Of a stretch of 64,000 bases of DNA, positions 1 to 8,853 are shown piece after piece. The position numbers were made by a program, and so were the translations under genes. Source of the DNA: Halolamina salifodinae (lineage in GTDB: Archaea > Halobacteriota > Halobacteria > Halobacteriales > Haloferacaceae); the NCBI RefSeq assembly GCF_017874235.1, contig NZ_JAGGLC010000001.1, positions 620,001 through 684,000 on the forward strand, in the 5' to 3' direction. Each line of letters begins with the position of its first letter. The stretch's first letter is position 1. The notes beneath the pieces are model-generated. The model worked only from the letters and a program-made list of their open reading frames with translations, searched no databases and had not been told where the DNA came from.

Positions 1-231
1 GTCCCGAGCCCCCACCCCTCCCCCCGCGGGCGCCGACGCTGGCGCCCGCGAGGCGTCCACCGCTACGGCACCGCAGCCGATGGTGGCGCGCGACGTGAGC
101 GCCTCCGTGCGCGAACGAGCGCGAGGGGTGAGCGAGGGTTAATCCCGAGCGAACCGGTTGGGGAGGCATGAGGCTGTGGAGCGGTCAGCGGTGCGGCTAC
201 AAGAGGTCAAGCATCGAGATGCTGTCGCGGA
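1..231 (+). repeat. Dispersed repeat, copy A (may begin before the window)
   Basis: This is the first of three related non-coding copies; the others lie at about 27357-27652 and 40099-40815. Shared blocks are a C-rich tract, then gcgaggcgtccaccg, a gacgtgagcg block, gaacgagcgcgaggg, and a tail ending in gcggtcagcggtgcgg. An inverted repeat (stem gcgggcgcc) sits just before the gcgaggcgtcc block. The other copies have a hairpin at the same place with a different stem sequence. No credible protein is encoded. Confidence 0.75.
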
Positions 232-290
232 CTGCGGAAGAACTGAACCCTACAGAAACGATGCTGGCAGGGCCTCGACTACATCAACAG

Positions 291-487
291 TCAGTCGACA
301 ACGTCGTAGCCGGTGTTCCGAATCCGTGTCACGATGGCGTCCCGAAGCCCCTGCCGGGCGTCGACAACGACCGACTCCGTCCCGGCGTCGACGGATCCGT
401 CGCCCTCGAGGCCGCCGACGCGCTGTTCGATGACGGACTCACAGATTCACAGGTCATGCCTGTGACCCGCAGTTCGTACGTGGCCAT
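291..487 (-). pseudogene. Frameshifted heavy-metal-associated (HMA, CopZ-like) small protein
   Basis: The minus strand starts with MATYELRVTGMTCES and then loses frame at about position 444. In the next frame the sequence resumes as CESVIEQRVGG and ends NTGYDVVD before a TGA. Restoring one base gives a 65-residue protein with the HMA metal motif GMTCESC (M-T-C-x-x-C) and a typical HMA C-terminus. Such proteins carry copper or other soft metals to P-type ATPases or act as chaperones. A one-base deletion in a TC-TGT context would explain the break. A sequencing error is possible, because both halves are otherwise intact. No transporter gene lies beside it within the window. Confidence 0.75.
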
Positions 488-547
488 TGGTTGAGTACCA
501 CCAGCGAGTCCCAAATGGATGGGCCCCGCTCCAGCGAGGCGTCGGCG

Positions 548-2428
548 CTACCACGGGACCGACAGGAGGTTCCAGTACCAGCAGAGCCCACACAGCGTGA
601 CCAAGCCGGTGGCCACGAGCGTGACGTGGGCGCGGGCGGCGCGCGGCCAGTCACCCTCGCGCCACGCTCGGGCCGTAAGCCCGAGCGTCGTAAGCGACAG
701 CAGCGCCGCCAGCGACGGCAACGCGAACAGCAGATCGAACCCCGGCGGCGGGTCGTACAGCCAGCGGTTGGTGACGCCGAACAGGCCGACCAGCGCGAAC
801 AAGCCGAGGACTGCCACGCTCGTGCCAGCGGCCATCCGCGCACGCGTGAGCGACCGGTCGGGTGACTCGCCGCCGCGGAATCGACGCCAGCCCGCCCCCA
901 GCGGCCAGCCGACAGCACCCGAGAGGATGACGAGACCCGCGACAAGCGCGAACGTGGCGTGGTGACGCGACTGGCCGTACCACGGCACCGACCGGAGTGC
1001 CCCCCGAGGCTCGGTGGCGCGATAGATGTACGTCTCGCCGTCCGTTGGATCGAAAACGAGCGTGTCTCTGCCGTCCTGTCGCCGGAACACGAGCGGATCG
1101 ACCTCGATCCATCGATGTGTCGTGTTGCCGTCGTCGGTCACCAGCCGCCCGTTCGCAACCCGGACGGTAGTGGCCGGCCGGGTGATACCGTAGAGCGCCT
1201 TCTCGAACGACGTCGTGTCGGTCACGAGGCCGCTCTTGTAGCGACCGGTGAGTTCGTCCACCCGCGCCGGCGGGCCGTCGGTCGTCGGCTCGACAGTCGA
1301 GACTGGCGCGGCCGCGTCGAGAAACGCCTCCCTCGCGGCCGCCTGTACCTCGTTCGCTTCCGCGCCGTGGGCTGCGACGAACAGGCCGGCACCCGTCTCC
1401 GGGATCAGGCGGAGGTCGGCACTGAAGTTCGGGACCCCGCCGCCGTGACCGATCACGAGCGTCCCGTCGCGGCGCTGGCGCTCCATCCCGAAGGAAGCGC
1501 CGGCGAGGCGCTCGTGGGGCGTGTACCACTGTCGGTGCAGATCCGCGACGGCCTCCGCGGAGAGGACGCGACCGTCACCGGCGGCGCCGTCGCCGACGAG
1601 TGCGTGCAGGAACCGAGCCATATCCGCCGCTGTCGTCGATATCCCTGAAGCCGGGGGCATCTCGGAGAACCAGTTCACGGCCGCCGCGGCGTCGTCGTCG
1701 CCGCCGACGAGTGCCCGCGGAAGCGGGTCGAACGTGCTCGTGTCCATCCCGAGCGGGTCGAACACCAGTCGGTCGACCGCGGTGGCGAAATCCGTCCCGA
1801 GCACATCGGCGGTGAGTTGGCCCGCCAAGCCGGCGTTGTAGTTCGTGTACATCGTGCGTTCGCCGGGCGGAGCGACCCGGTTTGGGTCATTGGCCCGGAG
1901 CGCCGACGGAAGCGGGCGGATATCGGCGGCGTCGACGGCGACCTGCCCGGGGTAGCGTTGTTCGAAGCCGGCGGAGTGGGTCGCGAGATGCGCGAGGGTG
2001 ATCGGCTCGTCGTAGGCGTCCTGATCGGGGACAGGGACGCTTTCGAGATACGTCGAGACGGGCGAATCCGGGTCCACATCGCCGTCGTCGACGAGGGCCA
2101 TGGCGGCGACGAACGTGACCGCCTTCGAGACGGACCCGATCCGGAGCGGGGTCACTTCCGGGTCGACGGTGACCTCCGGGTTCCGGTACGCGTGCCCGAA
2201 CCCCTCGGTCGTGACTGGTTCGCCGTCCTCGATCACGGCGACCGTCGCGCCGTCGGCGTCCGCGGCCGGCAGCGCCTGTTCGACCGCGTCCGTGACGGTC
2301 TCGCCGAGTGCTGACTCTTGCTCGGTCGCGGTCTCGGCCGGTCGCGCTGTCGCCCCGTCTGCCAGCACCGAGCCAGCAGCGGCGGCGCTACAGGCGCCCA
2401 GAAAGCCGCGTCTCGTGGAGTAGGGCAT
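548..2428 (-). CDS. Serine hydrolase, beta-lactamase/penicillin-binding-protein family, Tat-exported, membrane-anchored
   Basis: The predicted protein has about 626 residues. The chosen ATG places a Tat signal right at the N-terminus (STRRGFLGACS); an in-frame start 12 codons upstream would only add a tail. The catalytic SxxK motif reads GSVSK, a YTN motif follows (YTNYNAGL), and an HGGG motif stands in place of KTG, as in class C beta-lactamase-like esterases and peptidases. After the hydrolase domain comes a beta-rich linker and then three to four hydrophobic segments in the last 150 residues. The enzyme domain should therefore face the cell exterior. The substrate cannot be read from sequence. 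The gene stands alone, divergent from the acyltransferase gene. Confidence 0.85.
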   Translation of the reverse strand: MPYSTRRGFLGACSAAAAGSVLADGATARPAETATEQESALGETVTDAVEQALPAADADGATVAVIEDGEPVTTEGFGHAYRNPEVTVDPEVTPLRIGSVSKAVTFVAAMALVDDGDVDPDSPVSTYLESVPVPDQDAYDEPITLAHLATHSAGFEQRYPGQVAVDAADIRPLPSALRANDPNRVAPPGERTMYTNYNAGLAGQLTADVLGTDFATAVDRLVFDPLGMDTSTFDPLPRALVGGDDDAAAAVNWFSEMPPASGISTTAADMARFLHALVGDGAAGDGRVLSAEAVADLHRQWYTPHERLAGASFGMERQRRDGTLVIGHGGGVPNFSADLRLIPETGAGLFVAAHGAEANEVQAAAREAFLDAAAPVSTVEPTTDGPPARVDELTGRYKSGLVTDTTSFEKALYGITRPATTVRVANGRLVTDDGNTTHRWIEVDPLVFRRQDGRDTLVFDPTDGETYIYRATEPRGALRSVPWYGQSRHHATFALVAGLVILSGAVGWPLGAGWRRFRGGESPDRSLTRARMAAGTSVAVLGLFALVGLFGVTNRWLYDPPPGFDLLFALPSLAALLSLTTLGLTARAWREGDWPRAARAHVTLVATGLVTLCGLCWYWNLLSVPW

Positions 2429-2596
2429 TGCGGGGTCCTCTCGCCGAATTTCGGTGACAGTCAATTAACTCTTCCCCCGCTTCGGGACGCATCTCACAGC
2501 CAGCGTGGTCCGAGCGTCGATATCGGTCGCCCCTGGGGTCTTGCACTGCGAGCGAACACCCGAACCCATATGCCCGCCCCACCCCAGCCTCCGGGC

Positions 2597-3505
2597 ATGA
2601 CCAAACGCCACGCCTCGCTCCCGCCGGACGCCGAGGCAGGGGTTGACGCCTTCGTCGAGGAGGTCGACGAGCGACTCGCCGCCGACGAGGACACCTGTGA
2701 CGTGGTACAGGACGTGCTGATCGACCTGTTCGGCGACCGGGAGGCCTACGAGCGCTGGCAGGACGGCGGCGACGTGACGCCCGCCGAGCGCGTGCGCCTG
2801 CAGGGGTACGACCCCTGCAACGCCACGCTGGAGTCCGAGTACTACGCCGAGAAGGACGAGGACCGCTTCCAGCGCTCGAAACACCTCCAGTGGCTCTGGC
2901 GCCAGTTCGACGAGACGCCGATGGCTGACAACATCGAGTTCGCGCTGCGGTTCCGCCGGATGCTCGCGACCCACCTGTTCGAGGAGGTCGGCGAGAACTG
3001 CCGCTTCTTCAAGGGGATCACGTTCACCTACGGCCACAACATCCGGATGGGCGACAACGTCGTCGTCCACGACGACGTGCATCTCGACGACCGCGGCGCG
3101 CTGGAAATCGGCGACCGCGTCTCGATTTCTGACTCCGCGCAGGTGCTCAGCCACGACCACGACATCGTCGACCAGACCGAGGTGAAGAACTACCGGACGA
3201 TCATCGAGGACGACGCCCGCCTCACCTACGACACCCTCATGCGGGCCGGATCCAAACTGGGCGAGAACGCCGTCGTCGGCGCCAAGGCCGTCGTCGACGG
3301 CGACGTGCCGGCCCACCACGTCGCAGTCGGTCAGCCGGCGAAATCCGTGCGCGTGAAACCCGGCTGGGAGTCCGAAGCCGAGCCGATCCAGGACCGACTG
3401 GAGCGCAACAAGGAGCAGCGCCGGATCGAGTACGACCTGCCCGAGGATCTGGCAGTCTTCGACGAGTTCCAGCGGGATCTGCAGCCGCCGGACGCCGGCA
3501 GTTAG
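2597..3505 (+). CDS. Acyltransferase with left-handed beta-helix (hexapeptide repeat), maltose/galactoside O-acetyltransferase-like
   Basis: This 302-residue protein starts MTKRHASLPP; the longer open frame upstream is not convincing. The N-terminal half is helical and acidic. The second half, roughly residues 140-250, has hexapeptide-type repeats (for example IRMGDNVVVHDDVHLDDRGALEIGD, here split as imperfect six-residue turns) and the sequence SHDHDIVDQ with candidate catalytic histidines. The part around VVGAKAVVDGDVP and VAVGQPAKSV matches the end of O-acetyltransferases of the LacA/Maa type. Acceptor unknown; a sugar or polysaccharide is likely. The last four bases overlap the convergent DsrE gene. 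Confidence 0.85.
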   Translation: MTKRHASLPPDAEAGVDAFVEEVDERLAADEDTCDVVQDVLIDLFGDREAYERWQDGGDVTPAERVRLQGYDPCNATLESEYYAEKDEDRFQRSKHLQWLWRQFDETPMADNIEFALRFRRMLATHLFEEVGENCRFFKGITFTYGHNIRMGDNVVVHDDVHLDDRGALEIGDRVSISDSAQVLSHDHDIVDQTEVKNYRTIIEDDARLTYDTLMRAGSKLGENAVVGAKAVVDGDVPAHHVAVGQPAKSVRVKPGWESEAEPIQDRLERNKEQRRIEYDLPEDLAVFDEFQRDLQPPDAGS

Positions 3506-3831
3506 AGCCGGATATACGCCCAACCCTCGGTCTGCAGTCGAGTCAGCTCCCCAACTCCGGAAGAAACCAGTTCTACACCGGGCGGGAACGCCTCCTCCGC
3601 CGCATCGGCGCCGCCGAAGGCGTTCGTACAGAGTTTCACCTTCGCCCCATCGCTGACCAGTGCCTCGGTCGTCTCTCGAAGCCGCCCCGCGGCGGCGTCG
3701 ATGCTGTTCGGATGGTCGATCACGACCGCGACGGCGTCGATGTCGACCGACTCGTCGGCGAGGAGGTTCCGAACTTTCGACTCGGTGACCCGATAGGCGT
3801 CGGCGTCGGAGACGTGGAACACGGTGCGCAT
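3502..3831 (-). CDS. DsrE/DsrF-like family protein
   Basis: This small cytoplasmic protein has 109 residues. The pattern MRTVFHVSDAD...VRNLLADESVDIDAVAVVIDHPNSI...GAKVKLCTNAF...VELVSSGVGELTRLQTEGWAYIRL (shown in separate pieces) fits the DsrE-like fold, with the conserved cysteine in KLCTNAF. Family members take part in sulfur relay, but many stand-alone archaeal versions have unknown roles. It is convergent with the acyltransferase and overlaps its stop codon. Confidence 0.75.
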   Translation of the reverse strand: MRTVFHVSDADAYRVTESKVRNLLADESVDIDAVAVVIDHPNSIDAAAGRLRETTEALVSDGAKVKLCTNAFGGADAAEEAFPPGVELVSSGVGELTRLQTEGWAYIRL

Positions 3832-4015
3832 GAGCGGGAATTCGCACGTAGCGATGAAGAAAGTGAAGGGAAGCGCGACTGTTCGGGAGTCGAACAGCGA
3901 TGCGAGTCGAGTAAGGGACCGATAGCGCCTCGTGACACAGAAGCGCCGTCCGAGAGTCTCGTGAGCGAAGCGAACGAAACAACGGACGGCGGATGTTTCG
4001 AACGTAGCGAGAAAG

Positions 4016-4086
4016 TGCGGATGCCGGGAATTGAACCCGGGCCGGTAGCTTGGGAAGCTACTGTCCTACCACTGGACCACATCCGC
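4016..4086 (-). tRNA. tRNA-Gly (anticodon CCC)
   Basis: On the minus strand the acceptor stem GCGGATG pairs with CATCCGC. The D stem is GTCC/GGAC. The anticodon stem GTAGC/GCTAC encloses loop TTCCCAA, giving anticodon CCC. The T arm is CCGGG-TTCAATT-CCCGG. The length is 71 nt with discriminator A and no encoded CCA or intron. Confidence 0.95.
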
Positions 4087-4244
4087 ATTAGTGGTTTTTC
4101 GCTTGCGAAGCCTGCATTGCTCGCGTTCGAACCGACGCCAGCCTCCGGTAAGTCGGTTTCGGAAATCGCCGCCCGAACTGGCCGTTCGTCCACGTCCCGG
4201 GATCGGGGAGTGCCTATTTTGCCTCGGCGGCAGAACCCCCGCGT

Positions 4245-5078
4245 ATGCCCGAAAACGTTCTGACGGAGAACGCCCCACTGGACATCCGTTTCTCGGAGGC
4301 CGAACTCGAAACCGCCCGCGAGGAGATCGTCTCGTTCATCCAGGACACCGTCGACGGGGCCGGCGCCGAGGGCGCCGTGCTCGGCCTCTCCGGCGGCATC
4401 GACTCGACGCTCACCGCCTATCTCGCCGTCGAGGCGCTGGGCGAGGAGGGCCTCCACGGCCTCACCATGCCCGCACGGGTCAGCGACGAGGAGCTGATGA
4501 GCGACGCCGAGGCCGTCGCGGAGTCGCTGGGCATCCCCTACGACGTGATCGAGATCGAACCCATCGCCGAGAAGTTCGACGACGCCTACCCCGAGGGTGT
4601 CGGCGACAAGACCGCCGCCGGGAACGTCCGCGTCCGGACGCGGGCGGTGCTGAACTACTACGTCGCCAACACCGAGAACCGCATCGTGCTCGGCACCGGG
4701 AACCGCAGCGAGGCGATGACCGGCTACTTCACCAAGTACGGCGATCAGGCCGTCGACTGCAACCCCATCGGCGACCTCTATAAACAGCAGGTCCGCCAGC
4801 TTGCCGCCCACGTCGGCGTCCCCCACGAGCTGGTGATGCAGACCCCGACCGCCGGGATGTGGGAGAGCCAGACCGACGAGGCGGAGATGGGGCTGAACTA
4901 CGACCACCTCGACGCCGTGCTTGCGTTGCACGTCGACGGCCCGCTCTCGAGGGCCGCGACGGTGCGCTACGTCGACGGCGTGACCGAGGACCACGTCGAC
5001 CGCGTCGTCGAACTGGTGGAAGGCAGCGCCCATAAACGGTCGATGCCGCCGTCGCCACAGCTCTCGGTCCGCGAATAA
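4245..5078 (+). CDS. nadE: NAD(+) synthetase (ammonia-dependent type)
   Basis: The enzyme has 277 residues and makes NAD+ from deamido-NAD+ (nicotinate adenine dinucleotide) with ATP and ammonia. The ATP pyrophosphatase P-loop is clear (LGLSGGIDSTLT, about residues 46-57). Later family motifs are GTGNRSEAMTGYFTKYGD and QTPTAGMWESQTDE. There is no amidase domain, so free ammonia is the nitrogen donor, as usual in archaea. The gene stands alone, 160 bp after the divergent tRNA-Gly. Confidence 0.95.
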   Translation: MPENVLTENAPLDIRFSEAELETAREEIVSFIQDTVDGAGAEGAVLGLSGGIDSTLTAYLAVEALGEEGLHGLTMPARVSDEELMSDAEAVAESLGIPYDVIEIEPIAEKFDDAYPEGVGDKTAAGNVRVRTRAVLNYYVANTENRIVLGTGNRSEAMTGYFTKYGDQAVDCNPIGDLYKQQVRQLAAHVGVPHELVMQTPTAGMWESQTDEAEMGLNYDHLDAVLALHVDGPLSRAATVRYVDGVTEDHVDRVVELVEGSAHKRSMPPSPQLSVRE

Positions 5079-5099
5079 CGCAGTGAAAAGGGGCTCAGC

Positions 5100-5825
5100 C
5101 TACCGAACCGGGTTCTCGGGCCCGCGTCCGAGGTACTCAGAGGCGAACGCGTACACTGCCTCTGCGTTGTACGAATCGAGCGTGAGCCGGTGGGTCCACG
5201 CCGTCAGCACGTAGTCGCCGCGGGGGTCGTCGTTGGGGTTGGGCACGACGATGATGCTCTGCCACGAGCCGTCCTTGTTGTTGGCCCAGGCCCGGAGGCT
5301 GGCCTCCGCCGAGTCATTCAACGCCGCTTCGTCGTAGTAGATGACCACGGCGCCGTGTTCGAGCGAGTGGACGAGTTCCTCCATCCGCTGGGTCTCGGTG
5401 TAGAAGCCCGCCGAGGCCCAGTCCCTCGAGTGCGTTCCCGAAAGCGGGGGGATGCGCTCGTAGTCGATATCGCCCGACCGATGTTCGGCACCGTTGCTCT
5501 CGAACGTTTCGACCTGCGAGATCCACTCCTCGGCGCCGCTGTCCTGCAGCGGGTCGTCCTCCATACCCGTCGGTTCGGCGTCGACGCCCTCGACGCCGCT
5601 GGGGCCGCTCAGGAAGAAAAACCAGATCGCGACAACGAGAACGACCAGCACCGCCACGCCCGAGAGCAGGCCCGCGACCGGGAGGCCGCCATCCTCGTCG
5701 TCCGTGGCGGCCTCGACCCGCCGCCGATCTATCGCCCCGAGTTCCTCGGCGTGTTCCTCGCCGAGGTGTTCGAGGTGGGCCTCCTTGTCGTCGAAGGCCG
5801 CGCCGCAGTACTCACACTCGACCAT
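5100..5825 (-). CDS. DUF3105 domain protein with N-terminal C2H2 zinc finger and one membrane segment
   Basis: The protein has 241 residues. The N-terminus has a C2H2 finger (CEYCGAAF...HLEHLGEEH). After an acidic linker, one membrane helix (about residues 50-70, VAVLVVLVVAIWFFF) precedes an extracytoplasmic domain. That domain contains the DUF3105 signature: IPPLSGTHSRDWASAGFY, HSLEHGAVVIYY and a late AWTHRL segment. The function of DUF3105 is unknown. The finger would lie in the cytoplasm and the DUF outside. It is convergent with nadE. Confidence 0.8.
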   Translation of the reverse strand: MVECEYCGAAFDDKEAHLEHLGEEHAEELGAIDRRRVEAATDDEDGGLPVAGLLSGVAVLVVLVVAIWFFFLSGPSGVEGVDAEPTGMEDDPLQDSGAEEWISQVETFESNGAEHRSGDIDYERIPPLSGTHSRDWASAGFYTETQRMEELVHSLEHGAVVIYYDEAALNDSAEASLRAWANNKDGSWQSIIVVPNPNDDPRGDYVLTAWTHRLTLDSYNAEAVYAFASEYLGRGPENPVR

Positions 5826-6004
5826 ACCGGTACACCGATCCCGTTGCCCATAACGCTTCGCTATCGGGTGGTCGGCGCCACCGAATCGACGCGGTGGGTC
5901 CCCCTAGCGGGGGCCCTGCGACGACACGGACGGCTGCCGGCCGTTCGTGGCGCTCTCGGGGGCTTTCCAAAGGCCTTTGCCGCCGCCGCACCACCATCAA
6001 CACG

Positions 6005-6670
6005 ATGGAAGACGCCGCCGTGGCCCGCCGTTCAGCCCGGGACGCGCTGGGGGAGATAGCGCCGGAACCCCTCCAGCAGACGCTCGACGAGCGGCTGGCG
6101 ACGGCGTCGATGGTCCCCGGCGCGCTGACGCTGGCGAGCGCCCGGGCGTTCGACGAGGGCATCGACGTGACCGCCCTCGGCGAACTCGCCGCCGGGGTCC
6201 AACTCATCTACGAGGGGCTCTCGCTGACCCGACAGCTCGCTAACGAAGAACCATGGGCGACCGACACCGCCGCCGAGATCGAGGCGGACCTCTCGGTCGT
6301 CGCCGCCGACGTGCTCGTCTCCCGAGGGTTCTCGCTGCTGGCCCGCACGCCCGCCGCCGAGCGCGCTGTCGAGACGGTCCGGACGTTCGGCCGCGATCAG
6401 TCGGTCCGCGAGACGGCCGAGGACGCCGCCGCCATCGATCGGAACCTCGAGGCCGACGTGTTCGAACTCGCGACCGTCGCCGGCGTCGCCGCCGCGGATG
6501 GGGACTCCTCAGAGGGGCTGCTGGCGTTCGTCGCGGAGCTTGCACGGTCCTACGACGGCGACCTCCCGGCGGCTGCGGAGCTGCTCTCGCCGCCGACGCT
6601 GGATCGGCTGGCGGAGTTCTCCGAGGACGGGGTGGAACCGGCACCCCGCGGTACGGGAACGGACCACTAA
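6005..6670 (+). CDS. Conserved haloarchaeal all-helical protein of unknown function
   Basis: The ATG is at MEDAAVARRSARD, giving 221 residues. Almost the whole chain is Ala/Glu/Leu-rich helix, with segments such as GVQLIYEGLSLTRQLA and DVLVSRGFSLLA that recall the helical core of polyprenyl-synthase-like proteins. The Asp-rich catalytic motifs of that family are not evident, so I do not assign the activity. It ends 54 bp before tRNA-Thr and belongs to the host side of the integration site. Confidence 0.65.
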   Translation: MEDAAVARRSARDALGEIAPEPLQQTLDERLATASMVPGALTLASARAFDEGIDVTALGELAAGVQLIYEGLSLTRQLANEEPWATDTAAEIEADLSVVAADVLVSRGFSLLARTPAAERAVETVRTFGRDQSVRETAEDAAAIDRNLEADVFELATVAGVAAADGDSSEGLLAFVAELARSYDGDLPAAAELLSPPTLDRLAEFSEDGVEPAPRGTGTDH

Positions 6671-6724
6671 CCCCGGGGGAAACCGAAACCCCTAAAGACG
6701 AATCCGCAGTAAGGAAGCATGCGC

Positions 6725-6796
6725 GCCTGGGTAGCTTAGCGGTAAAGCGCGTCCTTGGTAAGGACGAGAGCCCGGGTTCAAATCCCGGCCTAGGCT
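6725..6796 (+). tRNA. tRNA-Thr (anticodon GGT), integration target
   Basis: The acceptor stem GCCTGGG pairs with CCTAGGC with one G-T pair. The D arm is GCTT-AGCGGTA-AAGC. The anticodon stem CGTCC/GGACG encloses TTGGTAA, giving GGT. The T arm is CCGGG-TTCAAAT-CCCGG. The length is 72 nt with discriminator T. Its 3' 58 nt are repeated at the far end of the integrative element, so the intact gene was regenerated at the left junction. Confidence 0.95.
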
Positions 6797-6797
6797 T
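6739..6797 (+). repeat. attL: 59-bp direct repeat inside tRNA-Thr
   Basis: From the D loop (gcggtaaagcgc) to one base past the discriminator (taggctt), the sequence is identical to 19619-19677. Identity stops at the same point on each side, which defines the attachment core. Confidence 0.93.
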
Positions 6798-6979
6798 AAG
6801 GCAGTTTCAATCCTTCTCTCCCCATTTTACGCTGTTTTCAGGAGAGAATAAATGGAACTCAGAAACAGTCCGTTTTACTACACGGACACACCCGCGCCGT
6901 CTTGCGATTTGGTCTATTGTCAGGACACTATAACGACCGCCCCCGCGCTGCCCCACGATTACGGGGGTGAACGCGGGCG

Positions 6980-8170
6980 ATGAACAAAGCAGACCCATTG
7001 GAAAACCTCGGAAACGATGACTCGCTGAACACGGAAATCCCACCCGCGCCGGACAACTATGAGTTCGGATACCCGTTGGTGAGCAAGCGGTCGGAAGAGG
7101 ATTTGAAGAAGTTCGGGCTGAATATGGTAGAGGATTACCGTGATTTCAAGCGTGAACTGCTTTCGTGGCTTGCCACCTACGGGAAGAATCCGGAGAAGCA
7201 CGAAGGGTTAGCAGAAACTACGCTTGAGTCCACTCACTACAAACTCGAAACCGTCTTTCGTTGGTTGTGGCGCTATGAGAGCCAATACACGACAAGGTTC
7301 ACTCCCGAACACGCGAACAAGTTCATTCGCGTCCTTGACCAATCGGACGGGATGATTGATTCCACCGTTCTCCATCACGCCAAGGACATTCAGCGGTATT
7401 TCCGCTTCAGCAACTATGTTCGGGGAACGGAGTACGAATGGGAGGTAGATATTGAACTCTCTCAATCCAACGGTGATGAACGGGATTACCTCAGACGTAG
7501 CGCGTTTGAGCCGCTGTATCAAGCCGCTCTTGACCATTCATCGGTCAAAGGCTACCATTCCGTTTCACCTGAGGAACGGAGTGAACTGAAGACATTCGTT
7601 GCCCAACGGCTTGGAATCCCGAAAGAGAAGGTCGGGCCGGATGAGTTCAAGCAGGCGAACTCTTGGAAGTACCCATCGATGATTTCTGTCACCCTTGACA
7701 CCGGACTACGGCCTATTGAAGTTGGGCGGGCTAAGGTGTCGTGGGTGAACTTAGAAGATAATGAGTTGAATATCCCGAAAGAGGAATCTACGAAGAACGA
7801 AGCGCATTGGAACTGTGCGATTAAGAAACGGACGGCGAAGACACTCAGGCGGTGGCTTGATGAGCGGGCTTCGTTAGAGAAGTACGATGGAAGAGAGGAA
7901 CTGTGGCTAACGCAAAAGTCGTCTCAATACGGCTCCAAGTCCTGTAACGCGCTCCTTCACCGGGTAATCGATAACGGGGACGTTCCGATTCCCGAACACA
8001 GGGATATATCGTGGTACTCCATCCGTCACGGAGTCGCTACCTATTGGGCGAATCACGTTGGCCCTCACCACGCGAAAGAACAACTTCGCCATAAGAGCCT
8101 GAATACCACGATGAAGTATCTTCACTCCGACGCTGAGACGCGGAACAGCGCGGTAGAACAAATTTGGTAG
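6980..8170 (+). CDS. Tyrosine recombinase (site-specific integrase)
   Basis: This 396-residue integrase should excise and insert the element at tRNA-Thr. The catalytic domain spans about residues 215-396. Visible catalytic residues are Arg244 (TGLRPIEVGRA), Arg349 in YSIRHG, His371 in LRHKS and the nucleophile Tyr380 in MKYLHS. The first box-II position is Tyr346 where many relatives have His. The N-terminal SAM-like core-binding region is around residues 45-150. A TATA-like stretch (actataac) lies about 50 bp upstream and a G-rich possible Shine-Dalgarno precedes the ATG. The codon use is AT-richer than in the host genes. Confidence 0.92.
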   Translation: MNKADPLENLGNDDSLNTEIPPAPDNYEFGYPLVSKRSEEDLKKFGLNMVEDYRDFKRELLSWLATYGKNPEKHEGLAETTLESTHYKLETVFRWLWRYESQYTTRFTPEHANKFIRVLDQSDGMIDSTVLHHAKDIQRYFRFSNYVRGTEYEWEVDIELSQSNGDERDYLRRSAFEPLYQAALDHSSVKGYHSVSPEERSELKTFVAQRLGIPKEKVGPDEFKQANSWKYPSMISVTLDTGLRPIEVGRAKVSWVNLEDNELNIPKEESTKNEAHWNCAIKKRTAKTLRRWLDERASLEKYDGREELWLTQKSSQYGSKSCNALLHRVIDNGDVPIPEHRDISWYSIRHGVATYWANHVGPHHAKEQLRHKSLNTTMKYLHSDAETRNSAVEQIW

Positions 8171-8245
8171 TCCCGAACTGATTTCCCTCTATTTCTCACC
8201 TGTCCGGGAGAAGGAATATCTACTCGCCATCTGAAGACCTATTCA

Positions 8246-8848
8246 ATGTCATTCGATTTTCCCAAGTGGATAAGCAAATACGATGATGTAGCCCCCGATG
8301 AATCGATAGAATACAGGGACAATTCAGGGGCTTGGAAAGAAGAAAAGGACTATCGCTTGGGCTCCATCTCCACTCAGTTTCAACAACGGGGACACATCTC
8401 TCGGGATGAATTAAGAAAAATCGGGAGATGGAAAGCCGGTGGAAGAGTAGACCACCATCTGAAGCAGAATAACCCGACTTTCGTAGAACAGCGGAGTTCA
8501 GTAGCCTTCCAAGCAACAGGGGATGAGAAGAAGATAGAGGCATTGACCGAACTCAAGGGGGTGAGCGTCCCGGTCGCCTCTACCATCCTCACAATGTTTG
8601 ACCCTGCAAATCACGCTGTGGTAGATTATCGGGCGTTTCGGGCGCTCGGAGCCGCTAAGCCACAGTTGTTGAACTCTCAGAACTATTCTCACTACGTCGA
8701 ATTTATGAACCACTTTCAGAACTACAACAGCAACCCAAGTGCCTACTCTTTCTATATCGATGAGGTGCGGAACATAGCACAGCAGGAAGGTATTCTCCCG
8801 CGAGAAGTGGATATGGCTCTTTGGGCCTATGATAAGTCGGTTATCTGA
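8246..8848 (+). CDS. HhH DNA-glycosylase-fold-like protein (OGG/HhH-GPD-like), orphan
   Basis: The protein has 200 residues. The region ELKGVSVPVASTILTMF looks like a helix-hairpin-helix. It is followed, after a short gap, by VVDYRAFRALG, which resembles the segment of HhH-GPD glycosylases carrying the catalytic Asp (V-D-x-x-x-x-R). The N-terminal part is basic and charged. I infer a DNA base-excision or DNA-binding role; the catalytic assignment is by pattern only. It follows the integrase by 75 bp and is convergent (5-bp gap) with the nuclease-like gene. Confidence 0.5.
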   Translation: MSFDFPKWISKYDDVAPDESIEYRDNSGAWKEEKDYRLGSISTQFQQRGHISRDELRKIGRWKAGGRVDHHLKQNNPTFVEQRSSVAFQATGDEKKIEALTELKGVSVPVASTILTMFDPANHAVVDYRAFRALGAAKPQLLNSQNYSHYVEFMNHFQNYNSNPSAYSFYIDEVRNIAQQEGILPREVDMALWAYDKSVI

Positions 8849-8853
8849 ACCCG

